Origin: Effrenium voratum
Lineage: Eukaryota > Sar > Dinophyceae > Suessiales > Symbiodiniaceae
NCBI GenBank assembly: GCA_963377175.1
Contig: CAUJNA010002780.1
Coordinates: 318,837-382,836 of the forward strand
Direction of reading: 5' to 3'
Length of the DNA stretch: 64,000 nucleotides
Both the position numbers and the translations under genes were made by a program. Below are positions 1 through 12,900 of this stretch, one piece after another (the stretch's first letter is position 1; each line of letters starts with the position of its first letter). The notes under the pieces were generated by a model that had not been told where the DNA came from, did no database searches, and saw nothing but the letters and a program-made list of their open reading frames with translations.

Positions 1-1
1 C

Positions 2-185
2 GCCCCTGTGGCCGACGTCACGAACCTGTGCGTTGCCGCGGCACGGCTTCCCCCGTGCGAGCAGGGCGCGGTGCTCCTAGCGGATGTGGCGGAGCATCTG
101 ACAAGCAAACCCCATGCAGCGGGCCTGTCCCCGAGAGATTTGCTGCGACGGGCGCAGAGCATCCTGACCTTTGATGAGCGGCTGG
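2..185 (+). CDS. Gene A exon, 5'-truncated
   Basis: An open frame with GC-rich third positions runs from the window edge to a GT donor at 186-187. It encodes [18 protein letters not shown], then [14 protein letters not shown] and [19 protein letters not shown]. The pattern of a conserved alanine/leucine helix followed by a second helix and DERL is typical of repeat units in FASTK/OPR-like proteins. The upstream part of the exon lies outside the window. Confidence 0.6.
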
Positions 186-3100
186 GTGATTCTGGCATCC
201 AACCAGTACAACAAAGGCACGACTTTCGCTCTGTATTTCATCACTGCTCTATAAGCATTCACTCCAGAAGCTAATGTGCCCCCTCCGCGCTGAACAGCGC
301 GACACCGCACCAAACATTTGTTTTATAGTGAAGGGAGCAGCCACATCTACGTCCTTAGAAAACTATCTCGCCTGAGCACTTGCAATTTGCGCAGCTCTAA
401 CAACTTGTGCAAGCAGAGTTCGCTGCAGGCTGCGGCAGGAATGATACCGATTATATTATATTCACCCCGTCTCGTAAACCTTGCAGATGAATGTGTGTTC
501 CCCCCAAAAAACACGGGTCTTGGAACCGTGGTCCTGTTGTTTGGGTGTCTCCATACCAAATGCGAGAAAACCTGGGTAGACGAAGGTTCGGTCAGCAAGG
601 GATAGTCCCAACCGTAAGAATAATCTGCCGCCCTTTAATCATATTTCATGGTGTTGGGTCGACAGATTTAATACGGTTTTTAAAATGACTCCTGTGGGTT
701 TGACATGGGTCACAGGTTCAGCTCCTGTCTTCTTTGTCGAGTCCTTGCTGAGAGTTTAGGGCATCGCTGCAATGAGCTCCAGCCGGGAGAAGTGGTCAGC
801 GCCCTGCAGGCGAGCGGGAAACGCAGCCTTTCGCTTGGTTGGTTACGACGGTCGACCCCTGAATATGGAACTTAGAGACTTGGAGAACCATGACAATTCC
901 GGAGGGAACCAAGCATGACCGCAACCCTCATAACACACATCAGGAGGTTTTGACCATGGCTCAAATGGGCATGGGCTGCGGATAAGGCGATCCCTTTGTT
1001 CCTACCGACAAACCTTACCAGGTCATTGATAGTAAGTGACACCAGAGACAAAGGCCGAGGTCACAAGCGTCACAAGGGATTTCCCACTTCCTTTGTAAGC
1101 TTCCCAGATATTTGTGAGGGATTGTGCCTTGTGCATGGTATGTGCCCTATGCAATATTGAGAGGGGTTCGCTTAAACTCTGGATGCCACTTTCCTCACAT
1201 TGGAACCGCCCGGTGTCAAGACTTCAGCCTCCACTGGGCCATTACTTGCACCCATAAGCTGGTCAGGCTGAAACAGCGCAAGCTTTCAGTTTTACCCTCC
1301 CTCCCAACTAGCAGAATGTACCCGGAAACCACTTTCCTTTTGAGAACGCCTGCAAGGTTCCATGTGGGTGATACAAGTTATAGTCTCAGGCCTCAGGTTT
1401 CAAATTTTGTTTCCTTTCGGATTTCCTTAACCTAAAGAAAGGCAACCTAGCCAAATGGGTATCCCATGTTCGCCAGGCCCTGGCCTCCCTCGCCGGCGAG
1501 GGCGACACGCAGTGGCCGCGAGACCTGACGCGCAGCAGCAGTTGGGTGCACCGTGTTCCGGGTCCGGGCCAAGGGAAAACAAAAGGAAGCCAGGAAGCCA
1601 ACGTGGGCAAATTCATTTCGGTGTGGCACAGCTTTGTGTGTCCGATACTGCAAGTACAAGCCCAAACGGCCTTCATGAAAAGGAACAACACCGCTACAGG
1701 TATCACTTTTCCCCCCATCGCAGGCACCCAACATTGGCAGTGACACTTTTCCCTTGGCTTTGGGCCTTTGGACGAGGTTTGACCCGCTTTGCGCGCTGCT
1801 GCTGCAGCGCCTGGAAGCCTTCACGGAGGAGGAGCTGCGGAGCTGCTGCCAGGCGCGTGCTTGGGTTTGATCCTCGGTCCAGTGAGTTGGTGGATTGGCG
1901 TGGGTGGGTAAGGTGGTTGGTTGGTCGGTCGGTCGGTCGATTGGTCGGTCGGTCGGTCGGTTGGTCGGTCGGTCGGTTGGTTGGTTGGTTGGTTGGTTGG
2001 TTGGTTGGTTGGTTGGTTGGTTGCTAATTAAGTGGGGTGGTGGGGTGGTTGGTCGGCATATCACGGGCTGGGAGCAAAACGGTCAGGTTCCGCTAACCGT
2101 TTCTTTCTCCACGAAGCCGACGAGCCGCTGGGGAAGCATTTGTTGAACATTTGTCACATGATTATGTCCACTGTGTGCGATGTGCTCAGCACCATACATG
2201 TTTTGTTGGTTGAAGTCCTGCAAGTGGGAAACATTTTGCGTTTTGCAGATTTCGGAGTGTGCTTTTGAATCGGTGGTTATGGTCGGGTGACCTGCATAAT
2301 ATGTGGTCATTGATGTATTCGCACTAGCTGGCCAAGTGGAGTACCCAATCTACGGTCACGGGGCTGGTAAAGCAGCCCAATGCGATTCTCGAAGGCCTTT
2401 GGCTACATTGTTGTCAGAAGCATAATCCAAACATGTGAGTTATTTGAAACAGCTCGGAGGACAATTGCCAAAGCGTACACAAAAGGCGTAGATACTTGAC
2501 ATTGGCCAGCCTGCAAATTTCAAGTCGACTTGTCGACACGCTGTGAAAGGCCCGCAGTGGCACCGGCATATTCGGTTGAAATGTTTTGGGAGATCCTTGG
2601 ATTTTGCCCTCGATAGAATCACCCGATCAAACGCACAGGATGTTTAGGGCGAGTCCAGGGGTTGTGTTCCGTTGACTGCTTTCCGGTTGCCTCTGCTCAC
2701 TGATGCAGGCTGGGCCCCATGAAGTGCGAGCAAGTGCCAGCTTCAGAGTTGGCACCCTGTTTTCAGATTTGCTGAACGCTTTTCCTTTCCTGCACTAGGG
2801 TCCCCGTGGAGCATGTTCTGATGGAAACCGGCGTGAGAATTCCGCCCTTCAAATGACGCCAACCGCTATATGGTGGGAATTGGATTCTTCAACAACGAAG
2901 CAGGAACATCAATAAACAGCAGACACTGGGCAATCAAGAGTCGTTCCTCATGCATCAATGACAGGCAGCCAAAGCGCTGCTGCGCTGCCGCTCGCTGCAG
3001 GTGCACATGTTCTTCTTGCAGCTTGATCCTTTAGGATGGATATGCCTGTAAGAGTTTGGCAGAGTATCAGATACAACTTGCAAGTTCTTGTTGGGGAGAA

Positions 3101-5022
3101 GCCAAAGGCTCCTTCTAAAAACCCAAGGACGGGGGGTCCGATGTTGTCTCCCCCGCACCTGACCCCGAAAAGTTCCCGCCCTTCTAAACAGCAGGAATTG
3201 AGGGAACAGCCACCGTCGGCAACCTGCAGAAAGCCCCAAACAAGGCTACTCTGGGGCAGGTGGCTGGAAGGTTTCGGTAAGGTTCCAGGAAGGCTTTTTG
3301 TCAGCGAGAGAACAGGACTCCATGCTGCCTGAGCTGGCATCGGCGGATCAGAGAGAGCGGATCTCAAAAAGGGCGACGTGCCAGCTGCTCACATGAATTT
3401 CCCCTTGATTTCTTTATTTGAGCAGCATAGAACCCCATTTAGGCAGGGTTCTGCTGGCCAAAATTGGGATTTTAGAGAGGCCTCGAGAAACCCCTGTAAA
3501 CATTGTGGTGGAACCAAAAGATGGGTTTGGGGGGGCTGCTCATTTGGGAAAGGGCCAACTGACCTGATCACCTGCAGTGCCCTGGGCACCTTATTCCAAG
3601 CCAGGGCCCAAATTAATTAGTGTCTATCCCTGAGTTTTACCGAGTGGGTTTAGCCAGTCTTTGCGAACTGCCTGACAGGACTCCGACAATGCGGTGGTGC
3701 CAATGCCTAGAATCTCATCACCTTTCTTTCCGAGGGCTGTGAGGGTAAACAGTGCCTGTTCCGTTCGAGTCTACTCCCCGCCCATCGCCGCATCTCGTAG
3801 CAGGACGTCGCAGATGGCGAAATTTTGGCCGAGCAGGGCCATGGTTATGCTATGCGCACGGAGCTCGGATTAGCAGCGCTCCGCTGTCAGTCAGCGGGAG
3901 AGCTGTCAAGCTGCGCGCGCGCGCGCGCGCGACATCGTTCAGCCCATTGTCCCTGGTCTCTGAGGCAAATACACAATCGAGCCTCCAGATGTCTACTTCG
4001 GGGCATCAATTGTAACCCTTTGGGAGATGAAGACTTGCCTTCAGTTCATCGCGTGCATGGACAAAGACCCAGTTTCTCTTGGGGTTAAACCTTTTCCATT
4101 CCGTGTCTCAATGTGACTTGCACCCAACCTGGCAGCTGTAGATGCTGACTGCAACTCAAGATGAACGCCATTGTTCCCCTTCTTTCATAAGTGACCAAGT
4201 CTTAGGCCAAACTGCAGGGCAACTGACCTCGTGTTGATGTGGCGACACGGGCGCCTCGGTGCTCCCTCGAGTTGGGATCAGATAGATGATCCCAACCCAA
4301 ACCTTATGCGACCGCATCTTCTGTTGGGGATGTTATCAGATCGTTGAAGGATGGGGAGTTCTATGGAGTTCTCAGCTTCCATTTCTGAGGGCCGGTGCCT
4401 GAGCTCTTGGACAAGATCGCCGAGACGATGTTGAAGTACCAGATCCCCAAAGCCGCTTGGACGAACCTTCAAACCAGAAGTGCCCTTTTGGGTGACTTTG
4501 CTTGAACATCGATGGCCCTATGTTTCCCAACAGGGCATCTATGCTTTTAACATGTCGATTGCCAAAACTTTTGTCGGCTTCAATGGCAATGCGGGTCCGG
4601 AGTTGAGCTGCCACCGGATCACGCCTGTGAGAGCGAGTCCCTCATCGCCTGTAACTCGATCAGTAAATGTGTCAAGTTGCAGGCAACATGGTCAGCAGCT
4701 TGGACTATTTGGGGAGTTTGTCACAGAGACCTTCCACTTTTGTGCGAGGTTGCTACAGCAATCTGAGGGGTAATCGTGCCGGTGTTGTGTCAGCATGACG
4801 GTCAACATGCTGTCAGGCTTGCAATTGACAACATTGAGACAGCCTCAATGGTCCAAAACCAACTCTTTGACCTTTTTTACATGCTTGCCTTTCCATGTTG
4901 CCATATGTTTTCGTCAAGCCCCCAAACGCTTCACCCTTATTTCCATCGAAGTGAGCCGATGCAAGGACCTCACCAAGATCCTACCAGACATTGGCCCCAG
5001 TGATGGGCCGATGCCGGCTGAG
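2..5022 (+). CDS. Gene A: helical-repeat (OPR/FASTK/RAP-like) protein, partial, multi-exon
   Basis: Candidate exons are 2-185, 1451-1551, 1777-1852, 2799-2832, 2965-3000, 3289-3377, 4390-4451 and 4966-5022. The first is cut by the window start. Exon 1 ends in phase 1 before GT and the next begins with two bases after AG, so the frame joins as [18 protein letters not shown]. The peptides are amphipathic-helical ([61 protein letters not shown]). This style is typical of the large dinoflagellate families of OPR/FASTK/RAP-type proteins, which bind organelle RNA. No RAP domain was seen and no catalytic motif is expected. The call rests on sequence style, not on a diagnostic motif. The link between the 1-3.4 kb exons and those at 4.4-5.0 kb is inferred from order and similar composition; the phase between 3377 and 4390 does not match, so an exon may be missing. 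Confidence 0.5.
1451..1551 (+). CDS. Gene A exon
   Basis: After AG at 1449-1450 the frame reads [18 protein letters not shown], then [13 protein letters not shown]. Two bases precede the first full codon, matching the phase left by the exon ending at 185. The 3' end is uncertain: GC after 'gacctgac' (about 1530), GT at about 1552 and GT at about 1562 are all possible. The next exon needs two carried bases, which favours the GC site. Confidence 0.6.
1777..1852 (+). CDS. Gene A exon
   Basis: AG|G at 1775-1777 opens a frame reading [19 protein letters not shown] then LRSCCQ, ending in phase 0 at CAG|GC. Leucine spacing suggests two antiparallel helices, as in the other gene A exons. A GT at 1857 is an alternative donor. 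Confidence 0.6.
1913..2022. repeat. GGTC/GGTT tetranucleotide array
   Basis: Mixed GGTC and GGTT units, ending in about ten uninterrupted GGTT copies, in an intron of gene A. Confidence 0.9.
2965..3377 (+). CDS. Gene A, two small exons (2965-3000 and 3289-3377)
   Basis: The first is exactly 12 codons, [12 protein letters not shown], between AG|G and CAG|GTGCAC, phase 0 at both ends. It fits the phase-0 end of the exon at 1852. The second starts AG|GAA in phase 0 and reads [20 protein letters not shown], then [10 protein letters not shown], ending before GT at 3378. A possible extra exon at 2799-2832 ([11 protein letters not shown], donor GTGAGA) precedes them. The intron at 3001-3288 shows nothing notable. 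Confidence 0.45.
3378..4389 (+). other. Non-coding, intron-like
   Basis: No convincing exon. It contains a short GC dinucleotide run at 3913-3931 and a G-rich stretch near 3527-3536. Nothing else stands out. Confidence 0.5.
4390..5022 (+). CDS. Gene A, two exons (4390-4451 and 4966-5022)
   Basis: AG|GGCCGG opens [20 protein letters not shown], ending at AAA|GC in phase 0. AG|GAC then opens [19 protein letters not shown] in phase 0 with a GC donor. The helix-then-linker layout fits the end of a helical-repeat protein. It is possible that the second exon belongs instead to the 5' end of gene B. Confidence 0.45.
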
Positions 5023-5732
5023 GCCGGTTCCAGCGACTGGAGTAGCGCGGATGGATCACGAGTCATTCTTTGCATGAGTTAGACGGCATCCCGAAGCCGA
5101 ATGAGGGCGACTAGTATGGACTAGTACCGGATTCCTCCACAGCACGTTGGTTTGCATACCCTTCCGAGGCGACTAGGAACAACCATGCGAAATTCAGCAA
5201 CGCGTGGCTTTCTCTTGGCCCTTTCGCCAAGGTGAAGGCCCGAATAAGCCCTGCGCACACGAAACCTAGAGTGATATTTGATAGCACGCCGCGGCCTGCC
5301 ATGAGGTTTTTGCTGTGCACCACGTCAATGGAAGAATTGCGGAATGGGAATCACTTTTGCTGGGAAGTCCACAGGGGACTTGTCAACTTTGTAGCAAGAC
5401 CTTCACGGATATTTTCAATCCAACCGGAGAGCCCGCATCATGTAATGTCAGTAGCCCCGCTTCTTTTTTTGCGTCACGGTCATTTGCTGGGAATTGTTTG
5501 TAGCCACACCCATGACCCCACAAGCATGGCCATTAGGATTCCTTGGTTACCACAACACAAGCAATTGCGTACATTTCAGGCGATTGCACTCAATTCCGGA
5601 TGAGAGCAGGAGAAGGCCTAAGGAGTTAAGGGGTGTACATTCTTTGTACATCCATGGGGTCTGATAGACCCAATATAGAACTACAGAAACCCCCACATCA
5701 CTCACAAGTCCATATGCACCTCTGGCGCTTAG

Positions 5733-6952
5733 GTGGACGCTATCGTGGTGGGTGCTGGCCTGGCGGGGGTGACTGCCGCCAGGGCCATGGTGGAAGCTGG
5801 TAGGCACGGGACCCGGGCGTTGGTGTTTCGCGGTGGCTGTTGTTTGGAAACCCAGTTGGACGTCATGGTTGCCCAGGTGTACATATCAGCATAGGGGTAC
5901 TCAAGCTAGGGTAGTAGATTGTTGCCTGGTTTGATACCGACCACTGTTTGGAAAAGCGCAGCGCACCTGTATGTTGCACTCGGTTCACAAGCAGACATGT
6001 GCGCTGCGCGAGAACAGTTGGGGGCTTCAAAAACCGCGGCAGCAAGTGCTGGCCGCAAGTTAGAGATTCAGCGGCTGCGCGAATTGGTCCAGAAAAGCAA
6101 CCGGACCCCGCAGAGGGTGCATCCGGGAATGTCAAAACCGAAAAACAAAAATCACTCAGTTTTTGCACATCGGCGACGCCGATCCCCGCAAAGGGCCGCG
6201 CGCGCCAAAATCGACCACGCCGATCCCGCCAAGGGTCGCGCGTATCCAAATCAACCACGCCGATCCCCGCAGAGGGTCGATTTTTATCTACCCCACCGCC
6301 CCAAGGAGAGAATTTAACTCCTCGCAAAGGACTTTCATGAGCATTGCTCCTCGCCAGTGACTCTCACGAGCATTGCTCCTCACAAGTGAATCTCACGAGC
6401 ATTGCTTCGGAGCCTCCCAACCCTGAATCGACTGGGGAACACGGGAACAGGGGATCTGGCAGAACGGGGGGAATGGAAGCATGAACAAATGGTTTGAAGC
6501 CTTTCGGCGCAGCCGAAAAGTGGGGTGATGTTCAGCATCACCAATCACAGTCGCCCTGATTCGGTCTAGATCATATTGATTATGTTGTTGAGTACAAACC
6601 CTTGCATTCACAGTTGCCACTTGCTAGGGAAACTGCCCAATGCAAATCACGTTGATGTGTTGTCATGACCCTCTGGAATCTCTTACTATTCTTCCTAAAA
6701 TGAACCTTGGCCTTTTAAACTGGTGTCGCGAACTGGCAGATTATCACCATGAGCCTCTGGTGTTCACTTTGCATTTTTGTCCGACCGTCCGTCCGTTTGT
6801 CGGTTTGTTTGTTTATTTGTTTGCTTTTGGGGAGGACACGGTTTGACCCAAGCTTTTTGGCATACGCTATGGGTTTAAACCTAATGAATCAAGCTCGGCG
6901 AATTCCGGGCCAGGGATGTGCTGGTCTTCGACAGATACGCCCAGATCGGCGG
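5733..6952 (+). CDS. Gene B exons with the FAD-binding dinucleotide motif
   Basis: AG|GTGGAC at 5731-5733 opens VDAIVVGAGLAGVTAARAM followed by VEA, a textbook beta-alpha-beta GxGxxG FAD site, ending at G|GTAGGC. The next exon (AG|GG at 6912-6914) reads DVLVFDRYAQIGG, ending GG|GTCGGG. It supplies the acidic residue that binds ribose and the GG pair of the FAD fold. The exact join is not settled: a longer form of exon 2 starting at 6894 (LGEFRARDV) would also keep the frame. Confidence 0.75.
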
Positions 6953-9900
6953 GTCGGGGCTTCAGGCGATCCACTCAGGACTTTCCTTTTGGAAAAGGGG
7001 CCTACTTCCATGTTTCGGTACCCTTCCGTGATGCTCGCGTTTGATTTTCTTATGCTTCCTTATTTGCATGCAGATCGAGTTTCCTGCTGATGGATGCAGC
7101 TGACATTGCTCACACCGTGGTTTCTTCTCTTGCTGTCGGCGCATCCTCCACGAGACAGCAGTGATTGGAATCAGGATCTGGACGTACTATGCGAACCAGT
7201 TCTCCAGGGTGAACACCTCCGAGGTTGGGTATCGCTACTTGAATACAGCAAGCCATCAGTGAGCGGGTCAGACGGTCTCTCTCGCGGCCCGTGACAGAGA
7301 CTGTGATTCTGCTTCCTGGCCCACCAAAAATAGAACCGAATTGGGCGGATCCTGCTGGAAGACCAATTTCCTCTTCAAGGGGCACCATAATTTGTGTAGA
7401 TTGTGACATGGAAGCTCCGGGCGAGTCCATTGCTGCTGTGAAACGCCACCCTGGTGGCACCTGTGCAGTACTTGGAATGGATCGGCAACTCCCGTTTGCT
7501 TGCTTTACTTTCGCAAAGAAAAAGGAACGTGTCAAGCTGAGGGCGAGGGTTTTCTTATTGCATACAATATCACCCTACTTTGTGGTTGGCTTACTTCCAG
7601 TATTGAAAAATGTGACCTCAGGCAGATTCCATTGCGCTGCATCCTTCAGACTTCACTCAGCGACTCAGGCTTGGTGAACCAAGAGGGACCCGGAGCTAGG
7701 CCCAATGAGGCGAGTGTGGGTGCACAGGGTGCAAGAAGTGTCTGTGTTTTTCATGGTGCCCTTTTCAGAGTCGTGTTGAAAGACCAAAGGGAAGAATTGT
7801 TTTTTTGGGGGCTTTCCCTGTCAAGAAAGTATCTATTGAGGGCTCAGGCAACTTTTGTTGCTCTCTGTGGTGATGCATGAGGGCTTACTTGACAAATTGG
7901 GGGATGAGCATCAACCTGCTAGATAGGATGTTGAATGACTGTTGTGAGGCTTTCAATGCAGCCACGTCCATTGCCATGCGATGAGTTTTGCTTGTGTCGC
8001 GTCGCAGGACCACTCGCCCACCCACGACATCATGCGTGACCTGTTCACGGCCTGATGCCTATTGCATTTCATGTGATAACCCAGACAGCTTCATTCAAAC
8101 TGTCAAACTTAAGATGGCTGCTTGGCTGTAAGGGGGCACTGTATTTGTCCACGCTCCAAGCAAAAGGGGTGAACTCCATGATGACCACCTGTGTGTATGT
8201 GTGTATGTGTGGCCAGGTGTAGTTGGTCGTTCTTTCAAGGACGGTTGGGGCCGCCTTATGGGTTGAGTCACAGCCAGGTGGGTGTGTCTCCAAGAGAATA
8301 GGGAACCCAACAAATGGAGGAATTTGTTTGGGTGTTCCCATTCCAACGGATTATTCTGTTGATTTTTCGCTTTGAAGCAGGGTTTCCTCAAAGCGAGGGC
8401 TCACCGGATGCTTCGTTGCTCCGAGGTTGCGGCCAAGTTCGCCTTCGGCAAGTTCCGCCTGTGCACCGAGGTCGTAAAGGCCTGGGACCTTTGGCAGCGA
8501 AGGATCTGGACGAATCCACAGGGCTCCTAAGCCGCAGCTTGGCCATTGAACGCATTGCCTTTTGCAACGGACCTGCAAAGAAACCAGCATTTTGGAGGTA
8601 ATGTTCAGGTTGAACCACTGGTCCGTAGGAAGTCAGCGCAACCAGGAACATGAGCAAGGGGTAAGAGTCCTTGGTCAGCTTGATGGAAAACAGATGGCAC
8701 TGGTTTCGGCTTGTTACATTCTATCCATTTATCAGTGCCATCAATGCTCCCAAAAAGGCACCTCGGGGACAATCCCTTGGCCTGCAAACGCTGTCAAGCT
8801 CTCTGGGAATCGTACCATGAGCGCAAGACGTTGGGGACCCAGTTTTTTTCTGGCCTCCAACCAGTTTTTGTTTGGCGATACACCAAAAGGTCAACTGCGG
8901 GTCAAGCAAACTCATTGCAACAACTACTGTGGATGAACAAAGTCCTGCACGAGTTGGGAGGACGAAACCCTATGAATATATGCTGGGACAAACTACCTGC
9001 CAACTGGTGCAGGATTTTGTCCATCCTCTGTAGTTCCCCCAGAGATGCTTGCAGAGGCCCCCCAAACCCAAGCAGCGAGCAGCCACACCCCTCTGCAGGT
9101 GGACTCGCGACCTGCCGCGGCCTCATAAGTGCCCTGGTTGGGCGGGTCTTGAGTGAAAACCGGCCAGTTCGGGGCTCCCCGAATTTTGGCAAAGTCAGCT
9201 CAGGGTCGCTGGAAGTTTTCTTGGCCACGTCGATAGGTGATGGTTGCTTTGCTCAGAGCTCTGCAGACTAGACTATTTGTTGGCCATGCAACTGTACGCA
9301 GCGAGCTTTTGTTTTGGTGCGGATGATTGGGATTTGTTCAGCCGCAGGTTGGGAGTCCCACACAAAAAGTTGGGTCGTCCAACTAATCAAAGGGCGCTTC
9401 GCCCTTGTCAGGTCCCTGCCCAACCGCGCACCTGTGCCAAGTATCAAAGACACTCCGCCCCTTTTGTTTGGAGAAGGCAGAGCTGGTCCAGGAGGAGTGC
9501 CAGCACGGGCAAATTGAACGTGCCAAAGCTCTGGGCCACTTTTCCCGTTTGCACAAGGAAAAGGGCACTTCGAGTGATTTGCCATGAGGAAACGAGGAGA
9601 ACCCGGTTTCCGCAATCTGAATCCCAAGGACAAGTCCTATGACGTGCACTGGAAGAACCTGACAACGGGCGAATCTGGCCAGGCGAATGATTGCATTGAC
9701 TTCAGATCAACGTTTTCGGTGCAGATTACACCTAGTAGCATTCAATGCAGACCAATCAATAGCTGCAGCTTTCTCCGCAGACGCACTGCAAGAGCATTTG
9801 CTTCCACACGAACCGCCGAATTGGCAAGAGTCGCGGACTTATCCTTTGCAATGTGCAGAATCTATTGGGCATTGTATCGAATGCGATTGACGATATTGAC

Positions 9901-12900
9901 GCTCAAACCACCGAGGAAGGGACGTGGAATGGCCTGGCCGGGAGAAGTTTCGAGGGGAATGCGACTTGGCAGTTCTGTGCTTGTGGCCGCGAGAGCCAGG
10001 ATAAAGCGGGTATACCTTTGCTACCTGGAGTTCATTGTCCTGTTACATGGGCATTTGTGCAAAGCTTGATGCGCTGCGCTGGATGGATTGCACTAAGTCA
10101 ATTTTTGTATGGTGCAAGCTGAGGTGTGTATGGCTACGCCAACGAGGCATGGCGGACCGCAAGTTGCATTCATGGGAAGCCCAAATTACCAAGCTACTAG
10201 TTGAGCGGTTGGTAGTCTCATGAGGGCAATCGCACTCTTTGGAGTTCATTCTCATCAATCGGGCTGGGCAAATCACTTAAGCTATCCACAGCGGGTGAAC
10301 CAGTCTCATTTAATTAGGCTTCCCTCCCAAAATGACCAGGGTGCTTGCACTTCCCCCAACCTCGCTGAGAGGTGCTGCCACTGACGTTCTGGGGCAAACA
10401 CGCAGAAGCCTCAGCGACAGGAGTTGGAAACAGAGGCTAGAGGCCACTTTTGGTTTGTAAAGTGGTCTTTCAGGAGTGTCCGGACAGTCAGGTGGGTGGG
10501 TAAAGGTAGGATTTTCGGGGTGGGCCTGCCAAGGCATGAGCGAGGTTTCACCTCCGCACAAGTTTTGCAGGTTCACTCCACTCCAGGACTCTAGCTGTGG
10601 CTGCGAGACTACTCGAGGTTCACCAGACTGACGCACAGGCAGTTAGTCTATGTTGGGAGGTGCTGGTTTCTGAATGTGCACTCCAGACCATGTCTTTCGG
10701 GGGGGGCTCAAATTGGCAGATTGCAGACAGATCTCGTGTGGAGTCCTGAGGTCATTGTTGTTGGAGCTGGCGCTTTTGCGTGCGCTGAGTTCAGAGACAA
10801 GCCACGTTGACTAAACTTCGGGCCTTGCTGCGCCTCATCGATGCCTCATCCATCAAGATGAATCTCAAATTGTAGACCATTTTGAATGGTCTTCACAGCC
10901 GATCAGGGCTAAACCCAGCATGTCTGAGGGATCCCTGTTGAACAACCGCACAATTGGCCTTAGATATCTTCGGAGGTACGAGAACCTGCGTACTGCGATC
11001 GAGCATGGGGCAAAGCATGCGAGAGACTCAGTGCATATCGATGATCGATGTTCGCGGCACACCAGGTTTCGCCTGGTTTCATTTAAAATTTGTGTGTTGT
11101 GTGCGAGGAGGGCAGGGGAGACCACCCACATTTCTCATCAACACCAGAGACTTCGCCCAGGCCCCAAAACATGTGTCAATAACTTTGGCCGCTCTCGCCC
11201 AGGTGGGCAGCATTCTAAAAGGGGTTAGGGCCCACATCTTTGCGGTGACATTCTTCACATGTTGCGTAGGCAATTGACTGACAGGGCCACAACCGCATAG
11301 GCGTGCGTAGGCATTTCACAGAGGCTTGTGTTGTGAAGCCTCGCATTGGCAGTCGCGCGGGCGACGGCTTACTAGGTTGACATGCCACGTGGTGTGCTTA
11401 TGAAGGAGTAAATGATGTGAAGCGTGGTTGCGGGGATGGTTTGACGGCTTGCGAAGCCCTGCGTGACCAACACATCTATCGCCGTTTCCCAAATTCAAAC
11501 AAGTCAGCAGAGTTCGCGTAGGCTCATCTAAGATCCAATCGGGGGGGCCTTCCGGCCTCGGCCTTCCTTTGCAGACTTGCATTGTCGCGTAGGCGCGTAG
11601 GCAGGCGTCTAGTCAATTTGGGTCTCACATAGGCTGTTTTGCGGGAGTGGTCGCTTTTGGTATAGGCGGCGGCGTGGCGTAGGCGAGTAAAACGTGGTAA
11701 GGTCCCACACAAACAAGCAACTGCCCAGGTGACCATGCTAGGGCGGCGAGCCGGGACCACCTGCCCCAAATGGTCGGCCACCGGCATGCTTGACTTCATG
11801 GATCTGGGCTTGGGTCCCTTCAAGCAAACGATTGAGGGCCGAGAACGTCGGCCCCAATTTGTGGACCTGTCTTCGGTTCTTGGAGTGGGATGAGTGGGGA
11901 TGCTGGTGGAAAAGGTCAGCCTGGGATGGGCAGGTGTTTACCTTGCTTGCGGTTCTGCATTGTGTTGTGGGAAGGCTTCCTGATGGGCTTGGCGAGGTTC
12001 GATGAAGCAACCTGAGTTCCTGTTAGCCTTTTAGCATCTTTTAGCAGAATGTCGTGCTCTCATATTAGCCAGGATCGATGTGATCGCCTTTCTGCGCCCG
12101 ATGGATGAGTTCGGCGCCTATATTGCGAGGGATCCGATGACATCAGAATGGGACATCGCTTCTGACTGGCTGCGAGCTGATGGTGGTGTCCCTTGTTGCG
12201 GTGTCCCACCACGGCTTACGGATTCTGATTAGGAATCACTATCCCTTCCCCCCCCCTTCCCCCCCATTTGGGCCATTTTGTGGGATTCGGATTCTCGCAA
12301 AGGCACTACAACACTGGCAAGTCGGGGAACATGATCAGCTTCGATGCCTGGAAGAAGTGCTATGAGGATGCGGGTTTGCCAACACCTGAGTGCCGGGAGC
12401 ACAGATGGATAGATGTCAGGTGGAACATTGGCCGCTTCCAGTTTCGGTTGACAGCTGCCCGTTCTCATCTTCCCTTGATTCTGCTGGGTGGATTTGCTAG
12501 GTTGGGCTGAAGGCCTGCTGAAGCCGCACAATCACACGATTTCGGCCGCGGTCTGAGTTGCTCCGCTGCGTTGTGCGGTTGAAGGGGCAGCATCATTGCC
12601 CTGTGAAAGGATGTAGTGTTGAAAATTGGTAAAGGGTTTGTTATGTGACCAAGCTCAGCATGGTGGCTATTGATGAAAGACTTGGGCGCAGCAGTAGCTG
12701 TAGCTGCAGGTTAATGGGACCTGAGGAGAGGTAAATCTTGGGACAAGCAACTTGGAGGGTAGAACGGACTTGGTACCGCAGGTGTCAGATCTCGCCTTCA
12801 TCGCCGGCTACCACGGGCTAGCAACTCTGAGGCTCACCTGGCATGTCGAGTCTACTGGGTGTTTGGAATGTTCAAACTCGATAGCCGATAGCCATTCTGT

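Noticed and set aside
7080..7165. Stretch readable as DAADIAHTVVSSLAVGASS, like gene A helices
   Set aside because: It falls inside an intron of gene B. Including it would break the exact phase join GG-IWTYYAN between 6952 and 7175.
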